Assembly (NCBI GenBank): GCA_023247215.1
Contig: JAHFGX010000012.1
Span: 1-38,393 of the forward strand
Direction: 5' to 3'
DNA from: Candidatus Omnitrophota bacterium
GTDB taxonomy: Bacteria; Omnitrophota; Gorgyraeia; Aquiviventales; Aquiviventaceae
Length of the DNA: 38,393 nucleotides
Below are positions 20,473 through 31,555 of the stretch, one piece after another (within the stretch, counting starts at the first letter, position 1; every line of letters starts with the position of its first letter). A model generated the notes under the pieces. That model did not search any database. It worked only from the letters and a program-made list of their open reading frames with translations, and was not told where the DNA came from. The translations under genes and the position numbers were made by a program.

Positions 20473-21723
20473 ATGCCGGAATTCGCCGCCGACTTTCACA
20501 TCCACTCGCGGTACAGCCGGGCCTGCTCGAAGGACCTCTGCGTGCCGGAGCTGGCCAAGTGGGCCAAGCTCAAAGGCATCGGCGTCCTGGGGACCGGAGA
20601 CTTCACGCACCCGCTGTGGCTGCAGGAGCTGAAAGAGACGCTGCGCCCCACCGGGACCGGGCTCTACGACTTCCACGGCCAGAAGTTCATGCTGACCTCG
20701 GAAATCAACACGCTGTTTTACCAGCGCGGCAAGGCGCACAACATCCACCACGTGCTGCTCGCCCCGTCCATCGAATCGGTCGAGCGCATCAATGCGGAAT
20801 TGGCGGCGTTCGGTTCGCTGGAGATTGACGGCCGGCCAATCCTGCACCTGGAGGCGTGGCGCCTGGTGGAGATCGTGCTGGGGATCGAGCCGCGCTGCCT
20901 GATCGTGCCGGCGCACGCCTGGACTCCGCACTTCGCGCTCTTCGGCTCGAATTCCGGCTTCGATTCGGTGGAGGAGTGCTTCGAGCACCAGACGAAGAAC
21001 ATCTTCGTCCTGGAGACCGGGTTGTCGTCAGACCCGGCCATGAACTGGCGGCTCTCCGCGCTGGACCGCTATGCGCTGATCTCCAACTCGGATTCCCACA
21101 GCGCGCGCCGCATCGGGCGCGAGGCCAACGTGTTCAACTGCGCCTACGACTATGACGAGATACTCACCGCCCTCAAGACCAAAGACCGCGAGAAATTCCT
21201 CTACACCGTCGAGTTCTTCCCCGAGGAGGGGAAGTATCACCTGGACGGCCACCGGAACTGCAAGGTGCGGCTGACCCCGGCGGAGACCAAGCGGCAGAAC
21301 TTCCGCTGCCCAACGTGCGGCCGGCGGGTCACGGTGGGCGTGATGCACCGGGTCGAGACCTTGGCGGACCGGCCGGAAGGCGCGCAGCCGCCGGGGGCCA
21401 TCCCCTTCAAGAGCACGGTGCCGCTGGAGGAGATCATCTCCGACGTCTTGGAGGTCGGGGTCGGCACGCAGAAAGTGGACCGGGAATATTTCAATCTGGT
21501 GGAGCGGTGCGGCACGGAATTCGACGCGCTGCTGAAGACGCCGGAGGAGACGCTCCGCAGCGTCGCTCCGCCGAAGATCGCGGAGGGCATCCTCCGGATG
21601 CGCAACCGCCAGGTCGCCATCGAGCCGGGCTATGACGGCGAGTATGGGACAATCCACCTCTTCGGCGACAGCGAGCCGGCGCACCAGCCGCCGCCCGCCG
21701 AACAACAGATGACGCTCTTTTAG
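20473..21723 (+). CDS. Endonuclease Q family protein (PHP domain)
   Basis: EndoQ enzymes nick DNA next to deaminated bases (uracil, hypoxanthine) and abasic sites; they are known mainly in archaea and a few bacteria. The 416-residue product has the PHP signature DFHIHSRYS (His9, His11), Glu77 in LTSEIN, His148 in PAHAWTPHF, and Asp207/His209 in NSDSHS. A cysteine-rich segment (Cys263, Cys279, Cys282 with nearby His) looks like the family's zinc finger. The last residues, QQMTLF, fit a clamp-binding QxxLF motif. The ATG lies four bases after carA; an in-frame TTG upstream was rejected because the family begins near EFAADFHIHS. It lies between carA and carB, so it is probably co-expressed with pyrimidine synthesis. 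Family call is confident; activity is inferred. Confidence 0.87.
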   Translation: MPEFAADFHIHSRYSRACSKDLCVPELAKWAKLKGIGVLGTGDFTHPLWLQELKETLRPTGTGLYDFHGQKFMLTSEINTLFYQRGKAHNIHHVLLAPSIESVERINAELAAFGSLEIDGRPILHLEAWRLVEIVLGIEPRCLIVPAHAWTPHFALFGSNSGFDSVEECFEHQTKNIFVLETGLSSDPAMNWRLSALDRYALISNSDSHSARRIGREANVFNCAYDYDEILTALKTKDREKFLYTVEFFPEEGKYHLDGHRNCKVRLTPAETKRQNFRCPTCGRRVTVGVMHRVETLADRPEGAQPPGAIPFKSTVPLEEIISDVLEVGVGTQKVDREYFNLVERCGTEFDALLKTPEETLRSVAPPKIAEGILRMRNRQVAIEPGYDGEYGTIHLFGDSEPAHQPPPAEQQMTLF

Positions 21724-21735
21724 GACCAACGACCC

Positions 21736-25039
<3,304 letters not shown>

Positions 25040-25047
<8 letters not shown>

Positions 25048-25981
25048 TCTGCGCGTCCGGCTGGGGCGCCTGGAATTGCCCAACCCGGTGCTGACCGCCG
25101 CCGGGACGTTCGGCTACGGCGTGGAATTCCAAGACGCCGTGCCACTGCGCAAGCTGGGGGGCATCATCACCAAGACATTGACGCTCGCCCCCCGCGAAGG
25201 CAACCCGCCGCCGCGGCTCGTGGAAACGCCGGCGGGGATGCTCAACGCCGTCGGGCTGCAGAACGTGGGCCTCGAGGCGTTCGTGCGCGAGAAGCTGCCA
25301 AAACTGCTGGAGCTGGGGCCGCCGATCATCGTGAGCCTTCTGGGCGAAAAGACAGAGGAGATCGGGCGGATGTGCGCGCAGCTGGACCGCACCGGCGCGG
25401 CGGCCATCGAGCTGAACCTGTCTTGCCCGAACCTGGGCGGCGCCGGCGGCGCGCGCGATGCCGTCCGCATGGTGGCGCAGGACCCGGACGCGACGGCGGC
25501 GATCGTGCGCGCCGCCAAAGCGCAGACCGCCAAGCCGCTGATCGCCAAGCTGAGCCCGGACGTCACCGACCTGCGTCCCATCGCCCAGGCCGCGCAGCAG
25601 GCCGGCGCGGAGGTCCTCTCCCTCGTGAACACGTTTACAGGCATGAGCATTGACCCGCACACCAGGCGCTCCCGGCTGGGCGCGCTGACCGGCGGGTTAA
25701 GCGGCCCGGCCATTCGTCCGATGGCGGTGTACCGGGTGTGGGCCGTCGCCCAGGCGGTTCGCTGTCCTATCATCGGCGGCGGCGGGATTATGCGCGGCGA
25801 GGACGCGGCGGAGTTTTTGCTCGCCGGCGCGAGCGCGGTGTCGGTCGGGACGGCGACCTTCGCGCGGCCTGACGCCGCCGTGCGGGTGGTCGAGGGCCTC
25901 CGGCGCCTGCTGGACCGGCACGGCGCGACCTCGATCGCGTCGCTGGTGGGTGGCTTGGAAGCGGGGAGCGCGGCACGATGA
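25040..25981 (+). CDS. pyrD: Dihydroorotate dehydrogenase (class 1B-like catalytic subunit)
   Basis: PyrD oxidises dihydroorotate to orotate using FMN. The 313-residue protein has Lys45 in ITKTLT, the active-site Cys129 in [10 protein letters not shown], and the flavin-phosphate segment [14 protein letters not shown]. The [14 protein letters not shown] pattern is typical of class 1B (PyrDB), which normally works with the iron-sulfur subunit PyrK to pass electrons to NAD. No pyrK is present in this operon, so its partner must be elsewhere, or another acceptor is used. Start ATG 25040 is preferred to the adjacent GTG at 25037. It overlaps pyrF by ATGA. Confidence 0.93.
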
Positions 25982-26697
25982 CCCCGGCCCGCACCGTGGA
26001 TCCGGCCTCGCGCCTCATGGTGGCGCTCGACGCCCCGGATCTCTCGACGTCGCTGCGAATCGCCCGCCGCCTGCGCGGCCTGGCGAGGACGGTGAAAGTG
26101 GGCAGCATCCTGTTCACCGCGGCGGGGCCGGCCGCCATCGCCCGGATGCAAGCACTGGGGTTCGACGTCTTTCTGGATCTGAAATTTCATGACATCCCTT
26201 CGACGGTGGAGAAGAGCTGCCGCGCGGCGGCCCGGCACGGTGTGGCCTGGCTGACCGTCCACGCGAGCGGCGGTCCGGACATGGTGAAGGCGGCGCTGAC
26301 GGGCGCGGCGGAGGAGGCGCGGCGGCGCGGCGTAGCCCGTCCTCGCGTGCTCGCGGTAACCGTGCTGACCAGCGTGGCCGCGAAGGACGCCGGCAGCCTC
26401 ACCCGGCGCGTGGTGGCGCTGGCCTCCGAGGCGCGCCGCGCCGGCGCAGACGGGGTGGTGGCTTCCGCGTGGGAAGCCGGCGCGATCCGGCGCCGATTGG
26501 GCCGCTCCGGCGTGATCGTGTGCCCCGGCATTCGGCCTCACGGGACCGAGTCGTCGGATCAGCGGCGGGTGGCCACGCCGGGCGAAGCCCTCCGGCGCGG
26601 GGCGGATTATCTGGTCGTCGGGCGGCCGGTGACGGACGCCCGGGATCCTCGGGCAGTGATGAGCGGCATTCTTCGTGAGATGGAGGGAATCCGATGA
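25978..26697 (+). CDS. pyrF: Orotidine 5'-phosphate decarboxylase
   Basis: PyrF decarboxylates OMP to UMP. The 239-residue TIM-barrel protein has Asp18 (MVALDAPD), Lys40 (VKVGS) and the catalytic segment DLKFHDIPSTV (67-77: Asp67, Lys69, Asp72), plus the phosphate-binding VCPGIRP and YLVVGRPVT. The start shares ATGA with the pyrD stop, and pyrE follows with the same overlap, so the three are translationally linked. GGGGAG is nearby upstream. Confidence 0.95.
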   Translation: MTPARTVDPASRLMVALDAPDLSTSLRIARRLRGLARTVKVGSILFTAAGPAAIARMQALGFDVFLDLKFHDIPSTVEKSCRAAARHGVAWLTVHASGGPDMVKAALTGAAEEARRRGVARPRVLAVTVLTSVAAKDAGSLTRRVVALASEARRAGADGVVASAWEAGAIRRRLGRSGVIVCPGIRPHGTESSDQRRVATPGEALRRGADYLVVGRPVTDARDPRAVMSGILREMEGIR

Positions 26698-27287
26698 GCT
26701 TGACGCGGGAAAAACTGCTGGCCATTTTTCGCAAGACCAAGGCGCTGCAGCGGGGGCACTTCGAGCTGGCCTCCGGCCTGCATAGCGGGCATTACTTCCA
26801 GTGCGCGCAGTTCCTCCAGTACCCGCCCATCGCGGCGACCGTCTGCCGGGCGCTGGCGGAGCGGTTCAAGTCCAAGCGGCCGACCGTGGTCGTCGGGCCG
26901 GCCATCGGAGGCATCGTCGTCAGCTACGAGATCGCGCGGGCGCTGGGGGTGCACGCCATCTACGCGGAGCGGGTGGACGCCGAAATGCAGCTTCGGCGGG
27001 GCTTCGCCATCACGAAAAAAGACCGCGTGCTGATCGTGGAAGACGTCATCACCACCGGGGAATCCGCGCGCAAGGTCGGCGAGCTGGTCGAGGCGCTGGG
27101 AGCCAAGGTGGTGGGCGTGGGCGTCCTGGTGGACCGCACCGGCGGCAAGGTGAAGTTCGGCCGCTGGAAGTACGAACGGCTCTTTACCCTTGGGTTCGAG
27201 CACTTCACCCCGCACGATTGCCCGCTCTGCAAGGAGCGCGTGCCCCTGGTCCATCCCGGTAGTCTGCGCCGGCGCGTCGTGGTATAA
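26694..27287 (+). CDS. pyrE: Orotate phosphoribosyltransferase
   Basis: PyrE converts orotate and PRPP to OMP, the step before PyrF. The 197-residue product has the PRPP motif RVLIVEDVITTGES (111-124), preceded by GPAIGGIVVSYEIARALG. The C-terminal segment HDCPLCKERVPL with two cysteines is often seen in this clade. It is preceded by GGAGGG and closes the pyrimidine operon. Its stop codon lies inside the -10 of the next promoter. With pyrE the operon covers every step from bicarbonate to UMP, apart from a possible PyrK subunit. Confidence 0.96.
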   Translation: MSLTREKLLAIFRKTKALQRGHFELASGLHSGHYFQCAQFLQYPPIAATVCRALAERFKSKRPTVVVGPAIGGIVVSYEIARALGVHAIYAERVDAEMQLRRGFAITKKDRVLIVEDVITTGESARKVGELVEALGAKVVGVGVLVDRTGGKVKFGRWKYERLFTLGFEHFTPHDCPLCKERVPLVHPGSLRRRVVV

Positions 27288-27288
27288 T
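27260..27288 (+). promoter_or_regulatory. nuo promoter overlapping the pyrE stop codon
   Basis: An extended -10, TGG-TATAAT (TATAAT at 27283-27288), lies over the pyrE stop. The -35 region at the expected 17-base spacing (27260-27265, TAGTCT) is poor, as is common with extended -10 promoters. The predicted start is about 27295, 16 bases before the nuoJ ATG. Confidence 0.55.
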
Positions 27289-27310
27289 CAGCTTTCTGTA
27301 ACTACATCAT

Positions 27311-27829
27311 ATGCTTGACCTTGCAGGACACGCCGCGCCGGCCGTGTGGCTGATGGCCGCTCTCGTCCTCGTCGGATCCGTTTGGGTCGTGACGCTGCGC
27401 AACCTCTTTCGCGCCGCTCTCAGCCTGGGCCTGGTGCTGTTGGGCGTCGCCGGCCTGTTCATCCTCGTGGGGGCGGAGTTTCTCGCCTTCGTGCAGATCC
27501 TCATCTACGTGGGCGCGATCTTGACCTTGGTGGTCTTCGCCGTGATGCTCACGGCGAAGGTGCAGGGGCCTGAGGCGCCCCCCCCGCGCGGGCAGCAGTG
27601 GCCGGCCGCGGCGGTGGCCGGGGCGCTGTTCAGCCTCTTCGCGACGGCAACCCAGTGGATTGTCCGCTCCGCCCCCGCGCCGCAAGACCCGGTGTCGCTG
27701 CAGCAACTCGGCCAAGCGTTGACGACGACGCTGCTCCTGCCCTTTGAAGTGATCTCCCTGGTGCTAGTGGCGGCCCTGGTCGGCGCCGTGGCCGTGGCGG
27801 CGATCCTGCCGCCGGAGGAGTCGTCATGA
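27311..27829 (+). CDS. nuoJ: NADH-quinone oxidoreductase subunit J
   Basis: NuoJ is a membrane-arm subunit of complex I. The 172-residue protein has about five hydrophobic helices. The third carries the characteristic FVQILIYVGAILTLVVFAVML pattern (helix 3 of NuoJ takes part in coupling), and the second is FRAALSLGLVLLGVAGLFI. It ends with a short acidic tail, EESS. No Shine-Dalgarno is visible; the start follows the promoter closely. It overlaps nuoK by ATGA and opens the membrane-arm gene block. The nuoA-I genes are not in the window. Confidence 0.93.
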   Translation: MLDLAGHAAPAVWLMAALVLVGSVWVVTLRNLFRAALSLGLVLLGVAGLFILVGAEFLAFVQILIYVGAILTLVVFAVMLTAKVQGPEAPPPRGQQWPAAAVAGALFSLFATATQWIVRSAPAPQDPVSLQQLGQALTTTLLLPFEVISLVLVAALVGAVAVAAILPPEESS

Positions 27830-28128
27830 ACGGACTCCAGGTGATGCTGTGGGTGAGCTGCGCCATGTGCGCGCTGGGCGTCTATGGCGTGCTGACCCGG
27901 CGCAATGCGGTGGCCATCCTGCTCTCTATCGAGCTGATCCTGAACGCGGCCGGGCTCAATTTCGTCGTCTTCGGCCGCCTGTACGGGCAGGTGCAAGCGC
28001 AAGCCTTCACCCTGTTCATCATCGCCCTGGCGGCGTGCGAAGTCGCCGTGGGCCTGGCGATCATCCTCGCCCTGTACCGCACCGCCAAAACCGTGCTGGC
28101 GGACCAAGTCAATCTCTTGAAAGGGTAA
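27826..28128 (+). CDS. nuoK: NADH-quinone oxidoreductase subunit K
   Basis: NuoK is a three-helix antiporter-like subunit of complex I. The 100-residue product equals the E. coli length and keeps both buried glutamates: Glu36 (SIELILN) and Glu72 (ACEVAVGL), which are required for proton pumping in characterised enzymes. GGAGGAG precedes the ATG, which overlaps the nuoJ stop by four bases. Confidence 0.96.
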   Translation: MNGLQVMLWVSCAMCALGVYGVLTRRNAVAILLSIELILNAAGLNFVVFGRLYGQVQAQAFTLFIIALAACEVAVGLAIILALYRTAKTVLADQVNLLKG

Positions 28129-28131
28129 TCC

Positions 28132-30072
28132 GTGGACGCTTCCCCCGCGCTCGTCACGACGGTGCCGCAGCTGGCCGCCATTCCGGCGCTGCCGTTATCG
28201 GCTTTCTTGTTGTTGATCTTCGCCGGGCGGCGGCTGGGCCGGTTCAGCGCGTGGGTCGCCGTCGCGGCCATGGCCGGCGCCTTGACTCTGACCGCGTGGC
28301 TCTTCCCGCTGGTGGCCGGGGGAGGGCTGCCGCAGCTTCAATGGCAGTGGCTGCCGGCCTCCGGCATGCCCTGGCGGATCGGCTTGCAGGTGGACCCGCT
28401 CTCCTGGACGATGCTGGCCGTCGTGACCAGCGTCGGGACGCTGATCCAGGTGTACGCCATCGGCTACATGGACGGCGACCCGCGCTTCAGCCGGTTCTTC
28501 GCCTACCTCTCGCTGTTTTGCGCCTCCATGCTGGGCCTGGTGTTGGCGGACCATTTCTTGCTGTTCTTCGCCTGTTGGGAATTGGTCGGCGTCTGCTCGT
28601 ACCTGCTGATCAGCTTCTGGTTTGAAAAGCCGGCGGCGGCGAACGCCGGGCGCAAGGCGTTCCTCACAACCCGCGTCGGAGACACGGGCCTGCTGCTGGG
28701 CATCCTGCTGTTGATGGCGAGCACCGGCGAGCTGGGATTCGGGCAGCTCGGCGCGGTCCGGCTGCGGCTGCTGGCGGAGCATCGCGAGGGGCTGCTGACG
28801 CTGGTCAGCGTCCTGATCTTCTTCGGCGCCGTCGGCAAATCCGCTCAGGCGCCGCTGCACGTGTGGCTGCCGGACGCCATGGAAGGCCCCACCCCGGTCT
28901 CCGCGCTGATCCACGCCGCGACGATGGTGGCGGCCGGCATCTATCTCGTGGCGCGCACCATGCCGCTGTTCACGCCGGCCAGCCTGAGCGTCGTGCTGGC
29001 GGTCGGGCTGTTCACCCACCTGATGGCCGCGACGGTGGCGCTGACGATGACCGACCTCAAAAAAGCGCTGGCCTACTCGACCATCAGCCAGCTCGGGCTG
29101 ATGATGACGGCGCTCGGATTGGGCGCGGTCCCGCTGGCGATGTTCCACTTGGTGACGCACGCCTGGTTCAAGGCGCTGCTGTTCCTGGGCGCCGGCAGCG
29201 TGATCCACGGGACGCACAGCCAGGAGCTGGGCGAGATCCGCGGCCTCCGGCGCGCGATGCCGTGGACCGCCGCCACGTTCCTGGTGGCCGCCCTGGCGCT
29301 CAGCGGCGCGTTCCCCTTGAGCGGCTTCTGGAGCAAGGATGCGATCCTGCTGCAGGCGCGCGAGCATCTGCCGTGGGTCTTCTGGGCGCTGGTTGTGGGT
29401 GCGACGATGAGCGCGGGCTACATCTTCCGGCTCTATCTGCGCTGTTTCCACGGGGCGGAGTCGCCCCGCGCGTCGCACGCCCACGAATCTCCCGCCGTGA
29501 TGACGGCGCCGTTGGTCCTGCTGGCCTGTGGTGCCGCGACGGTGGGGTGGCTGGGTGCTCCGTTCACGCATCACGCCTTCTTCGGCTGGCTGGGCCTGCA
29601 CGAAGGGCATGAGGGAATCGCGTGGTCCCTCGTGGCGCTCTCGACCGCCATCATCGCCGTCGGCGCGGGATTGGCCTGGCAGGTCAGCGTGCGCGGACGG
29701 CGGCTGGTGCCGGCGTCGCTGCAGCCCATCAGCAGCCGGCTGGTCGCGTCGGCGCGGGCGCGCTACGGATTCGACGAAGCCTATTCGCGCTGGATCATCC
29801 AGCCGCTTCTCCGCCTGGCCCAGGGCCTCTCCACTTTTGACGGGGTCGTGGTGGACGGCGCGGTCAACGGCGCCGGCCGGCTGGGCCGCGCCATCGGCAC
29901 GATGAAGGATTGGTGCGACCGCCGCCTGGTGGACGGCGCGGTGAACGGCGTCGCGGCGTTGGTCACGAACACCAGCCGCGCGGGCCGGCGGCTGCAGACC
30001 GGGCACGTGCGCCACTACCTGCTGGGCGCGGTCGTCTCGACGCTCGTCCTCATCCTGGTCTGGTGGCGATAA
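28132..30072 (+). CDS. nuoL: NADH-quinone oxidoreductase subunit L
   Basis: NuoL is the distal antiporter-like proton-pumping subunit of complex I. The 646-residue protein begins at a GTG behind AAAGGG, three bases after nuoK. It shows the conserved CWELVGVCSYLLISFW (with the essential Glu), the lysine-bearing GKSAQAPLHVWLPDAMEGPTP, and SALIHAATMVAAGIYL. The C-terminal part forms the long lateral helix, with two VDGAVNG-type turns, and ends in a final membrane helix (HYLLGAVVSTLVLILVWW). Confidence 0.96.
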   Translation: MDASPALVTTVPQLAAIPALPLSAFLLLIFAGRRLGRFSAWVAVAAMAGALTLTAWLFPLVAGGGLPQLQWQWLPASGMPWRIGLQVDPLSWTMLAVVTSVGTLIQVYAIGYMDGDPRFSRFFAYLSLFCASMLGLVLADHFLLFFACWELVGVCSYLLISFWFEKPAAANAGRKAFLTTRVGDTGLLLGILLLMASTGELGFGQLGAVRLRLLAEHREGLLTLVSVLIFFGAVGKSAQAPLHVWLPDAMEGPTPVSALIHAATMVAAGIYLVARTMPLFTPASLSVVLAVGLFTHLMAATVALTMTDLKKALAYSTISQLGLMMTALGLGAVPLAMFHLVTHAWFKALLFLGAGSVIHGTHSQELGEIRGLRRAMPWTAATFLVAALALSGAFPLSGFWSKDAILLQAREHLPWVFWALVVGATMSAGYIFRLYLRCFHGAESPRASHAHESPAVMTAPLVLLACGAATVGWLGAPFTHHAFFGWLGLHEGHEGIAWSLVALSTAIIAVGAGLAWQVSVRGRRLVPASLQPISSRLVASARARYGFDEAYSRWIIQPLLRLAQGLSTFDGVVVDGAVNGAGRLGRAIGTMKDWCDRRLVDGAVNGVAALVTNTSRAGRRLQTGHVRHYLLGAVVSTLVLILVWWR

Positions 30073-30084
30073 AAGGATGGTGAC

Positions 30085-31539
30085 ATGATTCTCAGCGCGC
30101 TGTTGCTCCTGCCGTTCCTGGGCTTCATCGGGGTCTTGCTGATGCCGAAGACATCGGTGCGCTCCATCCGCCGCATCGCCACCGTCATCACCGGACTGAC
30201 GCTGATCCTCGGCGTCAGCCTGGCCGCCACGTTCCAGCCGCACCTGACCACGATCCAGTTCGAAGAGCGGCTGGCCTGGATCCCGCAGCTCGGCGTGTTT
30301 TACCACGTCGGCGTGGACGGCCTCAGCATCACCATGGTGCTGCTGACCACCCTGCTGGCGTTCCTGGCCTGCCTGGCCTCCTGGTCCATCATGGAGCGGC
30401 AGAAAGAGTATTTCGCCCTCTATCTCCTGCTGGAAGTGGGGATGCTCGGCACGTTCGTGGCATTGGACCTGTTCCTGTTTTACGTGTTCTGGGAGGTGGT
30501 GCTGGTGCCGATGTATTTCCTGATCGGCATCTGGGGCGGCGGCCGGCGCGAATACTCCGCCTTCAAGTTTTTCGTCTACACCTTGGCCGGCAGCCTCGTG
30601 ATGCTGCTGGGCATTCTGACACTCTACTTCCAGGCGCACACCTTCGACCTGACCATGCTGGCGGTGGTCGGCCCGTCGCTGGATCTGCGCCTGCAGCAGT
30701 TCTTGTTCCTCGCGTTCTTTTTGGGCTTCGCCATCAAGGTGCCGGTGTTTCCGTTCCACACCTGGCTGCCCGACGCGCACGTGGATGCGCCCACCCCCGT
30801 CAGCGTCCTGCTGGCCGGGGTGCTGCTGAAGATGGGCAGCTATGGCTTTCTCCGGATCAGTTATCCCCTCTTCCCGCACGCCGCGCAGTGGTTCGCCCCG
30901 GCGATGGCCACGCTCGGAGTGATTAACATCGTCTACGGCGGGTTCGTGGCGATGGCCCAGACCGACTTCAAGCGGCTGGTGGCCTATTCCTCCGTGTCCC
31001 ACATGGGCTTCGTGCTGCTGGGGCTGTCCAGCCTGACGCCCGAAGGGATGAACGGTGCCCTGCTGCAGATGTTCACCCACGGCACCATCACCGGCGGGAT
31101 GTTTCTCCTGGTCGGCGTGCTCTATGACCGCACCCACACGCGGCAGCTGGACGCGTTCGGCGGCCTAGGCGCGGTGGTGCCCCGCTACACCGCCTGCCTC
31201 TACGTGTTCGGATTAGCGTCGCTGGGCCTGCCGGGCCTGAGCGGGTTCGTTGGCGAATTCCTCTCGCTGGCCGGAACGTTCGGCGTATGGCCGTGGCAGA
31301 CCGCGGTGTCGGTGCTGGGGATCGTGGCGGCCGCCGCGTACATGCTGACCGTGCTCCAGCGAGTGCTGCTGGGGCCGGTCAATCCTCGCTGGGCGCACAT
31401 GCCCGATATGACGGTCCGCGAGCTGATCAGCGTCGTGCCGCTGTTCGTGCTGGTGGTGCTGGTGGGCGTGTATCCGCTTTTCGTCCTCTCCCTGCAGGAT
31501 GCCGGCATTCACGCGTTGATCCGCCACGTGTTGGGATGA
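30085..31539 (+). CDS. nuoM: NADH-quinone oxidoreductase subunit M
   Basis: NuoM is the middle antiporter-like subunit. The 484-residue protein has GVDGLSITMVLLTT, the glutamate segment FWEVVLVPMYFLIGIWGG, and the lysine segment AIKVPVFPFHTWLPDAHVDAPT. LLKMGSYGFLR and YSSVSHMGFVLLG are further landmarks of the family. AAAGGATGG lies before the ATG. Its stop overlaps a half copy of the REP-like element (31538-31551). Confidence 0.96.
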   Translation: MILSALLLLPFLGFIGVLLMPKTSVRSIRRIATVITGLTLILGVSLAATFQPHLTTIQFEERLAWIPQLGVFYHVGVDGLSITMVLLTTLLAFLACLASWSIMERQKEYFALYLLLEVGMLGTFVALDLFLFYVFWEVVLVPMYFLIGIWGGGRREYSAFKFFVYTLAGSLVMLLGILTLYFQAHTFDLTMLAVVGPSLDLRLQQFLFLAFFLGFAIKVPVFPFHTWLPDAHVDAPTPVSVLLAGVLLKMGSYGFLRISYPLFPHAAQWFAPAMATLGVINIVYGGFVAMAQTDFKRLVAYSSVSHMGFVLLGLSSLTPEGMNGALLQMFTHGTITGGMFLLVGVLYDRTHTRQLDAFGGLGAVVPRYTACLYVFGLASLGLPGLSGFVGEFLSLAGTFGVWPWQTAVSVLGIVAAAAYMLTVLQRVLLGPVNPRWAHMPDMTVRELISVVPLFVLVVLVGVYPLFVLSLQDAGIHALIRHVLG

Positions 31540-31551
31540 TCCTTCGACGCG
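31538..31551. repeat. Half copy of REP-like element
   Basis: GATCCTTCGACGCG is the exact reverse complement of 2850-2863. Both copies begin at a gene's stop codon (nuoM here, dnaN there). Confidence 0.45.
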
Positions 31552-31555
31552 AACC

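Noticed and set aside
28195-31137. A 980-codon open frame on the minus strand, and other long antisense frames (for example 3427-4818 and 5494-7359)
   Set aside because: They lie opposite strongly recognised genes (nuoL/nuoM, gyrB) and contain low-complexity Arg/Gln/His-rich sequence, as expected for antisense frames in GC-rich DNA.
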